Below are positions 16,129-24,486 of a stretch of 64,000 nt of DNA, in pieces; positions within the stretch are counted from its first letter, which is position 1, and every line of letters starts with the position of its first letter. A model generated the notes under the pieces. It was not told where the DNA came from. It searched no databases and saw nothing but the letters and a program-made list of their open reading frames with translations. The position numbers and the translations under genes were made by a program. The stretch is from Paenibacillus sp. BIHB 4019. GTDB lineage: Bacteria; Bacillota; Bacilli; Paenibacillales; Paenibacillaceae. The stretch lies in contig NZ_CP016808.1 of the NCBI RefSeq assembly GCF_002741035.1, positions 3,644,501 to 3,708,500 on the forward strand. The letters run 5' to 3'.

Positions 16129-18873
16129 ATGATAACCCCAATATTGGCTACAAAACTATATATACCGGTGCCGCGCTCGAACGCTGTACTGCGCCCCCGT
16201 CTAATTGAACGGCTAAATGCAGGCTTGCACCGCAAGCTGACGGTCATCTCGGCTTCCGCGGGCTTTGGCAAAACAACGCTCGCCAGTGAATGGGTCAGAA
16301 GCTGCGGAAGGCCCGCATGCTGGCTGTCACTGGATGAAGGGGACGACGATCCGCTCGCTTTTATGCTTTATTTGCATGCTGCTTTGATGACGGTCGCGCC
16401 GAATTATGGCGTTGGCCTGCTAAAGCTGCTCCAAGCTCCCCAGCCTCTGCCCATTGAAACGTTGGTCAAGGCGCTGCTGAGCGAAATCGCCTCGATTACT
16501 CACCCATTCCTGGTTGTACTTGATGATTTTCATAAATTAGAAAATAAGTCGATTTATCAAGCGATCACTCTTCTTCTTGAACACTTGCCGCCACCTATGC
16601 ATCTTGTAATTGTCACCCGTGAGCTTCATCACTTGCCTATGGCCCGCCTGCGTGTGCGGGACCAGCTAACCGAGGTGCGCGCTGCCGATTTGCGCTTTAC
16701 GCTGCCCGAGGCAAGCGAATTTTTTGAACAGGCGATGGGGCTGAGCCTGACGACCGAACAAATGGCCATGCTGGAGAAGCGCACAGAAGGCTGGGTGGCA
16801 GGAATGCAGCTCGCTGGACTATCCATGCAGGGGCAAACGGATACGTCCGGCTTTACTGGCTCATTTACGGGCAGCCATCCGTTTGTGCTGGATTATTTGG
16901 TTGAAGAAGTGCTGCAGCAGCAGCCTGCAGCCATTCAGCATTTTTTGCTGGGCACCTCCATGCTCGACCGTTTTTGCGGCCCGCTTTGCGATGCTGTGCT
17001 TCGCCCAGAAAACGGGGAAAGGGGCTCATTTTTCGAAACCAATCCCGAAGCCGATTCCCAAGCAAATGGGCAAACGACTTTAGAATATTTGGAGCGTGCT
17101 AATCTGTTTATCGTCCCGCTGGACAACGAGCGGCGCTGGTATCGCTATCATCATCTGTTCGGCGATTTGCTGCGGCAGCGGCTTGCCCAGGAGCAGCAAA
17201 GTAGCTCTTCTGTGGGTGCGGCAAGCGAGGGCGTAAATGAATCGCATCGGCGGGCAAGCAAATGGTATGAGCTTAACGGCTTTGTACTCGAAGCCTTTCA
17301 CCATGCAGCAACCGCTCAGGACATTGAAGGTGCTGCGAGACTGCTGGAGGGAGATGGCGTCTCCCTTATTTTTCGAGGGATGGTCACTCCTGCGCTGAAA
17401 TGGCTGGATTCGCTGCCGGAGAAGGAGTTTGCGGCACGTCCCTCCCTATTCGTGCTCTATGCTTCGGCACTGCTGATGACGGGACAATTAAGCGGTGTTG
17501 AACAGAAGCTGTTAGCTGCTGAACAGCTTTTGCAAGCAGATGCCCGCCAAGATGCGAAAACCCGTGATTGGATCGGTCATACAGCATCGATTCGCGCCAC
17601 GCTTGCGGTGAGCAAGCACCAGCCAGACATGATTTTGGCTCATTCTCGGCGTGCGCTCGACTATTTGCATCCAGATAATCACCCTGTTCGCACTGCTACG
17701 ACGTGGACGCTCGGCTATGCGTATCAGCTTCAGGGAGAATATGGCGCTGCGGGCAGGGCTTATGCTGAAGCGTTGGCCAGCAGCAAGCGGATCGGGCATG
17801 TCATCATTTCGTTTATGGCGGCGATTGGCCTTGCAAGCATTCAAGAAGCGGAAAATTTGCTTGATACGGCGGCAGGGACTTATCGTCATGCGCTTGAATT
17901 GGCGGGAGAGCCGCCGCTGCCCGCAGCAGGCGTAGCCTATTTGGGCTTAGCCCGCATTTATTACCAATGGAACGAGCTGAATACCGCTGAGCAGTATGCC
18001 CAAATAGCCCTTCCACTTACGCAGCAGCTGGAGCATACAGACCGTGCCATTGAGGTCGAGGTATTTCTTGTACGCTTGCTGCTGGCGAGAGGAGACGTCG
18101 GCGGTGCGGCTGCACTGCTGGCAAAGGCGGAGCATGCAGCACGCCAGCATCAGCATTTTTTGCAAATGCCGGCCATTGCAGAGGCGCAGGTGCTAGTGCT
18201 GCTTCGCCAAGGCAGCACCGAAGCGGCCGCCCGGCTAGCGGCAAAAAATAAGCTTGCGATCAGCGAGGCAAAGTGTGAATTAGCCCAAGGAAATCCAGCC
18301 GCTGCGCTTGCGATTTTGAAGCTGTGGCGGGAGCACGCAGAAGCGAAGGAGCTGCCGTATGAACGGCTCAAGGCAAGTGCGGCACAAGCCGTCGCTTGGT
18401 ATGAACATGGCGATAAGGCCAAAGCCACGGCCATGTTGACCGAAGCGCTGGTGCTTGCTGAGCCCGGCGGCTTCGTTCGAGTTTTTGTCGATGAAGGGCT
18501 GCCTATACTCAAGCTGCTGCGGGAGGTCGTTGTCCGAGGAACTGGCTCAAGCTATCGGAGTCAGGTACTGGCTGCTTGTGAAGCCGAGGCGAATATAGGC
18601 AAACTAAGCCAGGCAATTCCGTCAGGCCAAGAAGGCAAGGAAAGCAAAGAACGGCTGAAACACGCCTCTGAGCCGCTTATTGAGCCATTAACTGGAAGAG
18701 AGCTGGAGGTGCTGCAATTGATTGAGCAAGGGCTCTCGAACCGCCAGATCAGCGAGCGGCTTTTTCTCGCCCTAAGCTCAGTCAAAGGCCATAACCGCAA
18801 CATATTCGACAAGCTGCAGGTCAAGCGGCGAACTGAAGCGGTAGCCCGCGCCCGCGAGTTAGGACTATTTTAA
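16129..18873 (+). CDS. MalT-like LuxR-family ATP-dependent regulator
   Basis: 914 residues. STAND-type ATPase: Walker A SASAGFGKTTLASEW (about 42-56), Walker B FLVVLDDFH (about 128-136), followed by winged-helix and long TPR-like superhelix (about 400-800). C-terminal LuxR HTH (about 850-914): PLTGRELEVLQLIEQGLSNR, SSVKGHNRNIFDKLQVKRR. Such regulators use ATP and an inducer to oligomerise and activate promoters, as MalT does. No signal peptide; cytoplasmic. Ligand and target unknown; no obvious catabolic operon is adjacent. The ribosome site before ATG 16129 is weak. Confidence 0.9.
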   Translation: MITPILATKLYIPVPRSNAVLRPRLIERLNAGLHRKLTVISASAGFGKTTLASEWVRSCGRPACWLSLDEGDDDPLAFMLYLHAALMTVAPNYGVGLLKLLQAPQPLPIETLVKALLSEIASITHPFLVVLDDFHKLENKSIYQAITLLLEHLPPPMHLVIVTRELHHLPMARLRVRDQLTEVRAADLRFTLPEASEFFEQAMGLSLTTEQMAMLEKRTEGWVAGMQLAGLSMQGQTDTSGFTGSFTGSHPFVLDYLVEEVLQQQPAAIQHFLLGTSMLDRFCGPLCDAVLRPENGERGSFFETNPEADSQANGQTTLEYLERANLFIVPLDNERRWYRYHHLFGDLLRQRLAQEQQSSSSVGAASEGVNESHRRASKWYELNGFVLEAFHHAATAQDIEGAARLLEGDGVSLIFRGMVTPALKWLDSLPEKEFAARPSLFVLYASALLMTGQLSGVEQKLLAAEQLLQADARQDAKTRDWIGHTASIRATLAVSKHQPDMILAHSRRALDYLHPDNHPVRTATTWTLGYAYQLQGEYGAAGRAYAEALASSKRIGHVIISFMAAIGLASIQEAENLLDTAAGTYRHALELAGEPPLPAAGVAYLGLARIYYQWNELNTAEQYAQIALPLTQQLEHTDRAIEVEVFLVRLLLARGDVGGAAALLAKAEHAARQHQHFLQMPAIAEAQVLVLLRQGSTEAAARLAAKNKLAISEAKCELAQGNPAAALAILKLWREHAEAKELPYERLKASAAQAVAWYEHGDKAKATAMLTEALVLAEPGGFVRVFVDEGLPILKLLREVVVRGTGSSYRSQVLAACEAEANIGKLSQAIPSGQEGKESKERLKHASEPLIEPLTGRELEVLQLIEQGLSNRQISERLFLALSSVKGHNRNIFDKLQVKRRTEAVARARELGLF

Positions 18874-18912
18874 TGAAAAATAAAATCGTTTGGTGTAATG
18901 CCGCTATAGCAG

Positions 18913-19314
18913 CTAACTATTTTTCAATAGGCGCTCGGCAAGCGATGGGAACCAGCGCTGGATAGTCTTTAGCCATTTCACTTTGCCAATCGGCACCTCC
19001 AAGCGATTATTTTGAAAATAATCCATAAATTGCGAGGCTAACTCATCTGGCGATATTTTGTTTTTCCCTCTGCCTTTTGTCATTGCCGTATCAACGATAG
19101 GCGGGATGATTTCGAATACTTTTACGTTCGTATTTTCCAGCTGATAGCGGAGGGATTGGGAAAATAGATGCAGCCCCGCCTTCGTCGCGCAATAAACGGG
19201 AGCAGATTTTTTCGGAACGAGGCCTAAACCAGATGAAACGTTAACAATTGCGGCCTCATGCTGGCGGGCAAGCAGCGGCAGCAGCTTGGAGGCAAGAACA
19301 ATATAACTGCTCGA
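18913..19314 (-). pseudogene. 3' fragment of an SDR oxidoreductase (DltE-like)
   Basis: Reading leftwards from an in-frame stop near 19314, about 133 codons encode the C-terminal half of a short-chain dehydrogenase: SKLLPLLARQ, AAIVNVSSGLGLVPKK, PVYCATKAGLHLFSQSLR (Tyr and Lys of YxxxK) and VFEIIPPIVDTAMTKGRGK, ending at a stop at 18913. The cofactor-binding N-terminal half is absent; at the break the sequence runs into a Crp/Fnr-type gene in another frame. There is no start codon with a ribosome site, so this is a gene remnant. Confidence 0.8.
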
Positions 19315-19708
19315 TTAAAGCCCGTCCCAGCCGTTCCCAACAAATATGACGGTCATACAACGATTGAAAATCCTTATACGGAATAATTATTAATTCGCTA
19401 TCCATCAATGCCTGTATGGAAAAAAAAGCAGGGACAATCTCCAGCAAAGAGCTGTAAGCCGCGATAAAATCATTGTTAGCGCAAAAGCTTTTATTGAACT
19501 CCACTCCGTCAGGCGTTGTATAATACAATCGAAACAGTCCGCTGACGCATATACCGATGCAGTCTGCCTGTTCTCCTTCTCGAATAAAATGGCTGTTTTT
19601 TGCAATGGATTTGTGCACGGCTAACCGCTTGAAGGCTTGCTCTTCCTCTTCAGGAATAGGCGAAATTTGTTGCAGCCTGGTAAATATAGATTCCCACCTA
19701 TGCGTCAT
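19256..19708 (-). pseudogene. Truncated Crp/Fnr-family regulator, lacks HTH
   Basis: From ATG 19708 (AAGGAG ten bases upstream) about 137 codons give an intact cyclic-nucleotide-binding fold: IREGEQADCIGICVSGLFRL, SFCANNDFIAAYSSLL, then WERLGRALIEQLY. At about 19293-19310 the homology stops; the last residues (CSCLQAAAAACPPA) are the SDR fragment read out of frame. The DNA-binding domain is gone, so it cannot act as a normal Crp/Fnr regulator. Deletion between the two genes is the likely cause. Confidence 0.75.
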
Positions 19709-19762
19709 AAAGAAATGGCTCCTTGCTAAAATGGAATGATTGTATACAGCGATCATATAAAG

Positions 19763-20575
19763 CTATAAAGAGATAAATGGTTTTATGCTTTCTTTTAATG
19801 AGGTGGATGGACGACCGATTAGCTGCTCCAAATCGTTGGAGGTGGATGAAGCATCGATTTTGCGGAGAAAGCCGTATATCCAATTTTGGATGGTGGCGTC
19901 TTGCTGCAAGGAAACAGGCCTGCGGGCAAGCTCGGCCATCGCAGCAGTCAAATCGCTGAACGACCATGGGCTGGATGCCGTAAGCTCGTAGGTTTTGTTC
20001 AAATGGCCGGGTTCAGCAAGAACGGCCGCAGCAGCTAGAGCAATATCTTGCCGCGGAATGGAATTAAACAGCCAATCTCCGGGAGGCACACGCAATTCTC
20101 CGCGTTCAATAGCCGTCTTTAAATCAAGGGTGCCAATAAAATCGATATACAAGGCATTCCGTAAAAAAGTATAGGGGATACCTGTGGCTTGAATGGCATG
20201 CTCGGTAGCTAAATGCAAGTGAGGGAGCGGAATCGAGCTTTTTTCCGGAAAAGCAAAGCTGGTATAGAGCAGCTGCTCGACCTTTGATTTTTTGGCTGCT
20301 TCAATGACATGGGTATGCTGGCGCATACGAATCGTATCATCAGGATGGGAGCTTGAAATGAATAGCAGCTTGGATGCGCCTGCGAAGGCGGATTCAAGAG
20401 AGTCGGGGCGATCATAATCGCAGTAACGTACCATAATCCCCAGCTCCTCATAGGGCATGGCTGTTTCGCGAGATCGAACGCATGCAATGATCTGGTTCAT
20501 TGGAACTTTGTGAAGCAGTTGATTTAAAATGAGAGTCCCCAGCTTGCCGCTTGCTCCTGTTATGACGATTGACAA
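19763..20575 (-). CDS. NmrA-like NAD(P)H-binding oxidoreductase (QOR2 type)
   Basis: 270 residues. TTG 20575 preferred because GGAGAGGG lies about eight bases upstream; GTG 20584 touches that site. Rossmann motif VITGASGKLGTLI at the N-terminus, LLFISSSHPDDTIRMRQH, SFAFPEKSSIPLPHLHLATE and FLRNALYIDFI follow the NmrA/QorB pattern. Atypical SDR reductases of this group reduce quinones or sense NADP. A 16-bp palindrome (20599-20614) identical in half-sites to one upstream of the adjacent marR gene suggests repression by that MarR protein. Confidence 0.88.
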   Translation of the reverse strand: MSIVITGASGKLGTLILNQLLHKVPMNQIIACVRSRETAMPYEELGIMVRYCDYDRPDSLESAFAGASKLLFISSSHPDDTIRMRQHTHVIEAAKKSKVEQLLYTSFAFPEKSSIPLPHLHLATEHAIQATGIPYTFLRNALYIDFIGTLDLKTAIERGELRVPPGDWLFNSIPRQDIALAAAAVLAEPGHLNKTYELTASSPWSFSDLTAAMAELARRPVSLQQDATIQNWIYGFLRKIDASSTSNDLEQLIGRPSTSLKESIKPFISL

Positions 20576-20598
20576 AAATACCACCCTCTCCTATAGAA

Positions 20599-20614
20599 AG
20601 TTAAGCCCTTAACT
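20599..20614. promoter_or_regulatory. MarR-type operator upstream of the NmrA-like gene
   Basis: AGTTAAGCCCTTAACT is a perfect palindrome, GTTAAG-N2-CTTAAC core, between the marR and nmrA-like genes. Same core as at 21102-21115. Confidence 0.7.
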
Positions 20615-20632
20615 AAATGGGCGAAAAGAGCG

Positions 20633-21079
20633 TTAGCCCTTTTTCAACTTCGTTAATAAAGCTAAAAGCTGATGTAATTCATGCTCCTCCAGCGCTTGCA
20701 TTTTTTCGGCAATTCCTTGCCGGTTCTCGGGCAAATATTGCAGCAGCAGGCTCTGCCCCTCATTGGTTATCGAGATGACGGATTTTCGGCCATCCTTGGG
20801 ATGAGGCTCCCGGCGAATGTACCCATCGCTCTCCATTGGTATGAGCAGCAGGCTGATATTCGATTTGGTGACGCCGATTTTGGCTGCAAGCTTGGAGGGA
20901 AGGATGGTGCCCCCTGCTTTCATGATTTCAACTAAAAGGCGCATCCTGGCTCCATTAAGTCCTTTGGATTGCCAATATTTCTCCGATACCTCGACTAGCC
21001 TCGCCGTTGTTTCAACCAATGAAAAAAACACCGAATTATGAAGCGGCAAATCGAGTACATATTGCTGCAAGTCTTTCAT
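20633..21079 (-). CDS. MarR-family transcriptional regulator
   Basis: 148 residues from ATG 21079 behind GAAGGTGA; an open frame upstream to 21247 is not expected to be translated. Winged HTH: GGTILPSKLAAKIGVTKSNISLLLIPMESDGYIRREPHPKDGRKSVISITNEG, with the wing DGRK typical of MarR. Such repressors respond to phenolics or oxidants. Its own promoter contains the palindrome at 21102-21115, and the flanking NmrA-like and MDR-type reductase genes are probable targets. Confidence 0.88.
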   Translation of the reverse strand: MKDLQQYVLDLPLHNSVFFSLVETTARLVEVSEKYWQSKGLNGARMRLLVEIMKAGGTILPSKLAAKIGVTKSNISLLLIPMESDGYIRREPHPKDGRKSVISITNEGQSLLLQYLPENRQGIAEKMQALEEHELHQLLALLTKLKKG

Positions 21080-21101
21080 AGAATCACCTTCACGGAATAT
21101 G

Positions 21102-21115
21102 GTTAAGTACTTAAC
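21102..21115. promoter_or_regulatory. MarR autoregulatory operator
   Basis: GTTAAGTACTTAAC, perfect palindrome 22 bp before the marR ATG and in the divergent region shared with the MDR reductase gene. A weaker palindrome CTACTTAAGTAG lies at 21213-21224. Confidence 0.7.
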
Positions 21116-21288
21116 TAAATACAACGTACTATATTGAAGGATAGATGTCAATAAAAGAAGAATCAGGCTAGTTGGTTGTACAACCGTACCGCCCAGCGTT
21201 ATTTTAGATACCCTACTTAAGTAGCTACATGACGGATTACCATGCATCTATACTTAGGTCATATAAATGCACGCAGGAGGATGCCTAT

Positions 21289-22227
21289 ATGAAACCGTTG
21301 AATGCAACGAATACGATGAAAGCTGTATTTTGCACAAAGTATGGAGCACCGGAGGTTTTACAGGTTAAGGAAGTAGATAAGCCGGCTCCGCAGGACGATG
21401 AAATTTTAATCAAGGTGCATGCGACCTCTGTTACATCAGGGGATTGCCGAGTCCGCGGCTTTAAAAGCCCATTTTTATATCGGCTCCCCATGCGGCTCTT
21501 CCTCGGAATAACTAAACCAAGACAGCCGATTTTAGGCGTGGAGCTTACGGGAGTAGTTGCAGCGGTCGGCAAAGACGTCAAAAAGTTCAACATTGGCGAT
21601 TCCGTCTATGCGTTCACGGGCATGCGTTTTGGCGCCTACGCCGAATATGTCTGCCTCTCGGAAAAGGACTTGGTCACGCATAAGCCAGCCAATATTTCTT
21701 ATGAAGAAGCTGCTGCTGTTCTATTCGGCGGAACGACGGCGCTGCATTTTTTTCGCAAGGGGCCTTTGCAAAGCGGCCAGAAGGTGCTGATTTATGGAGC
21801 ATCCGGGTCAGTAGGCGCTTCCGCAGTCCAGCTTGCCAAGCATTTTGGAGCAGACGTTACGGGCGTATGCAGCACCTCTAATGTGAAATGGGTAGGGGCA
21901 CTCGGCGCAGATCATGTTATTGATTATACACTGCAGAATTTTGGGGAAACAGGCGAGCGTTACGATATCATCTTTGATGCGGTAGGCAAAACTACGAAAT
22001 CCCATGCCCGCAAGGCGCTGGCGCCGAATGGGAAATTTTTAACGGTCGATGGACAGGGCATCGCGAAGGTGTCTGTGGAGGATTTGCTATTTCTGAAGGA
22101 GCTGATTGAGCGTGGCGAGCTCAAGGGCGTGATAGACCGGAGCTACACGCTGGAGCAAATCGCAGATGCGCATCGCTATGTGGATCAAGGGCATAAAAAA
22201 GGCAATGTGGTCATTGCCGTGCACTAG
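21289..22227 (+). CDS. Zinc-independent MDR alcohol dehydrogenase/quinone reductase
   Basis: 312 residues from ATG 21289, eight bases after AGGAGG. Medium-chain dehydrogenase fold without the structural zinc cysteines: MKAVFCTKYGAPEVLQVKEV, VHATSVTSGDCRVRGF, GVELTGVVAAVGKDVKKF, cofactor site LIYGASGSVGASAVQLAKHFGA, IIFDAVGKT. The family reduces quinones or enones using NADPH. Divergent from marR and near two copies of the shared operator, so likely part of a small oxidant/quinone-response regulon. Confidence 0.9.
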   Translation: MKPLNATNTMKAVFCTKYGAPEVLQVKEVDKPAPQDDEILIKVHATSVTSGDCRVRGFKSPFLYRLPMRLFLGITKPRQPILGVELTGVVAAVGKDVKKFNIGDSVYAFTGMRFGAYAEYVCLSEKDLVTHKPANISYEEAAAVLFGGTTALHFFRKGPLQSGQKVLIYGASGSVGASAVQLAKHFGADVTGVCSTSNVKWVGALGADHVIDYTLQNFGETGERYDIIFDAVGKTTKSHARKALAPNGKFLTVDGQGIAKVSVEDLLFLKELIERGELKGVIDRSYTLEQIADAHRYVDQGHKKGNVVIAVH

Positions 22228-22272
22228 GCGGATTAGCAAGCTTTCCGTGAGTACTAATCGCACGTAACACAT

Positions 22273-22337
22273 AAAAAAAATCGTTTTTTCACAGCTGGGG
22301 GCGAACGCATCCCTTGTGCGAGAAAACGATTTTTTGG
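22273..22337. terminator. Bidirectional terminator
   Basis: AAAAAATCGTTTTTTC (22275-22290) pairs with GAGAAAACGATTTTTT (22320-22335) between convergent genes. Confidence 0.8.
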
Positions 22338-22379
22338 CTTGAGCCAACCTTTGGACATCCAACATCCGAAAACCTGTCG

Positions 22380-23840
22380 TTAATTACTGAGAGCACGCTC
22401 CTTGTTCCCATTCAACGCTACAAAAGCGGCAAACAACAGCAGCACAACTCCGGTAAACATAAACCCTTGAAGCGTATTGAAGGGCAGCCAGCCTAACAAG
22501 GAAGAGCCTACAACTACACCTAACGAGAAACAGGCATAAAAATAACCGTACGCTTTACCGCGCAGCTCTGCTGGCGTTGCATTAATCAGCATCGTATTAA
22601 TCGATGGAAACAGGAAGGCAAAGCCGATCCCATATAGACCGAGCACGCCATAAAGAGTAAGTGTCGTCGTCGATTGGCTAATGAGCAGCTGGCTTAATCC
22701 CATTAAGCCTATGCCGAGCGCCAGCGTTTTGGCTGGGGCAACGCGGTCAAAAATACGATTGGTCGGAAGGACAAAGATGAGTACGGCAATAATGCCAAAC
22801 GTGCTCATTAAAGTGCCGCTTAACCTCGAATCATATCCTAAAGCCTGCACGTGCAAAGGCAGCAAATAAGCGATAACGCCTTGGGAAAACATTAAGAAGA
22901 AAGCACCGCCATATGCTTTGATCACGCCAGCATTAAAAATCGAGCCTGCTGGCGAAGAGGCAGCATCGTGCTTCTCTTTTTTGGCCATTTTATATTTGCT
23001 GAGAAAAATGGCCGATAAGATGGCAAGGGCAAAGCCCATCACGGCGACGCAGGTGAACACGAAGGGCACCGACGTTTTGCTAGCCATAATGCCGCTGAAA
23101 GCAGGCCCGATAATGGCGGCCAGCCCAACGAAGGTGCCGGTGAAAGCGACTTTTTTCCCTTGCTGGCCATTAATCGTCGTGTTTGCCGAAAAGGTAAATG
23201 CTGCGGGAACAATTAATCCGGCAACAAAACCATGAATGATTCGAACGATGATCAATAATAACGGCTCTTCTACAAAATGATAGAGCAGTAGAGCGCTGCT
23301 GGATAGCACCAGCCCCATCATTAAAATCTTGAAGGGCCCGATCCGGTCCGTCATAATCCCCGATAAAATATTGCCGAGCGTATTGGATAATGAATACAGC
23401 CCAATGACAAAGCCTACAATAAATGAGCTGGCGCCGACGGAGGCTGCGAACGTACTCATGACCGGAAGCTGGGAAAATAAATCGAAAAAGGAAAAAAACA
23501 CAATGCTGTATACGAGCACCGCGTAGTTGAAAGTCCGTAAGCTATAATTCGCCTGCACCTTCTTCAGCTTCCGATCCAGCACAAAGTTGCCGAATGGCAC
23601 AAAAGCGGCGATGGCAGCTGCGGCAGACCAAAGCAGGCTCCACTTCACCCGAATTGCGGCATAAAGGATAGCTGCTGCATATAAACAGAATATCCCCCCG
23701 TGAATGCTCCCTACTATCGTTACCGCTTTATCGAACCCCCAAATATATTTCAAGGGCATCGCGATGCCTAGCAACACTAATAAAGAAATACCATCTAGCA
23801 AACCGGCTATACGTAAAAAATAAATTGGATGTGACCGCAC
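22380..23840 (-). CDS. MFS transporter with N-terminal DUF3817 domain
   Basis: 486 residues, GTG start with GAGGAG eight bases upstream. Residues 1-95 match the DUF3817 integral-membrane domain (LRIAGLLDGISLLVLLGIAM, AVTIVGSIHGGIFCLYAA), three hydrophobic segments. Residues about 105-486 form a 12-TM MFS permease with the loop motif SGIMTDRIGPFKILM after TM2 and a long central loop with KYKMAKKEKH. DUF3817 normally exists as a stand-alone small protein; here it is fused to a drug/metabolite-efflux type MFS. Substrate unknown. Confidence 0.85.
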   Translation of the reverse strand: MRSHPIYFLRIAGLLDGISLLVLLGIAMPLKYIWGFDKAVTIVGSIHGGIFCLYAAAILYAAIRVKWSLLWSAAAAIAAFVPFGNFVLDRKLKKVQANYSLRTFNYAVLVYSIVFFSFFDLFSQLPVMSTFAASVGASSFIVGFVIGLYSLSNTLGNILSGIMTDRIGPFKILMMGLVLSSSALLLYHFVEEPLLLIIVRIIHGFVAGLIVPAAFTFSANTTINGQQGKKVAFTGTFVGLAAIIGPAFSGIMASKTSVPFVFTCVAVMGFALAILSAIFLSKYKMAKKEKHDAASSPAGSIFNAGVIKAYGGAFFLMFSQGVIAYLLPLHVQALGYDSRLSGTLMSTFGIIAVLIFVLPTNRIFDRVAPAKTLALGIGLMGLSQLLISQSTTTLTLYGVLGLYGIGFAFLFPSINTMLINATPAELRGKAYGYFYACFSLGVVVGSSLLGWLPFNTLQGFMFTGVVLLLFAAFVALNGNKERALSN

Positions 23841-23969
23841 TTGTTACGCTCCTCATTTATATTTTGAAAGGAATACTCTATTCTATCACTTTATGAGGGC
23901 AGTGAAATAGGATAGACACTAAAGATTCAAAATTGGAAAAGAGGAGCGCAAGAGGCAACTCAAAGCGGG

Positions 23970-24314
23970 TCAACGCTGCCTCCGCTCCAAATCATCCACA
24001 TAATTTTTGGCTTCCTTGAGGCCAACACCGCTTATTTCCCGGTATTCCTTAATCGCTTGAATCCTTTTTTCTGTGGCGATCAGCATAAGCAATCGTTCAT
24101 CTATATTTGCCGCTTGATTGGCAGGCGGCCTATCCGGCGATGGGAGGGGCGTCGTTCGATTTGGCTGAGAAAGCGAGGGCATTCCCTCCCGGCTGTTCGC
24201 GCATTGAAGCTCCGATTTGATTTCATTAAGCTGCCTTTGCAGGCCGATTACTTTCAGCAGAAGCAGAAGAGACAGAATTAAAGCGCTGACAGCAATGATC
24301 TCTACAGTGTCCAC
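23970..24314 (-). CDS. Membrane protein with ribosomal L7/L12-like C-terminal domain
   Basis: 114 residues from GTG 24314, seven bases after AAGGAGGG. One N-terminal membrane helix (about 3-22), a short coiled coil (LQRQLNEIKSELQ), a Pro-rich linker, then a 40-residue module KRIQAIKEYREISGVGLKEA-KNYVDDLE that matches the helix pair of the bL12 C-terminal domain, the part that recruits translational GTPases. Small single-pass proteins with this module occur in many Firmicutes; function is unknown. Confidence 0.75.
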   Translation of the reverse strand: MDTVEIIAVSALILSLLLLLKVIGLQRQLNEIKSELQCANSREGMPSLSQPNRTTPLPSPDRPPANQAANIDERLLMLIATEKRIQAIKEYREISGVGLKEAKNYVDDLERRQR

Positions 24315-24486
24315 TTGAAATCCCTCCTTCTTAATAGGATGGTTCATTATAACACAACATTTGGCCTGCTCATGCTTTAAATAAGGGGGCTGTGCTTAGC
24401 ATATTTCACTTGCATTATAATCCACTTATTGGGTAAAGCTAACTTCGATTATTCTCAAATATTTGCAGCGTAAGGGGGTGGCCATC

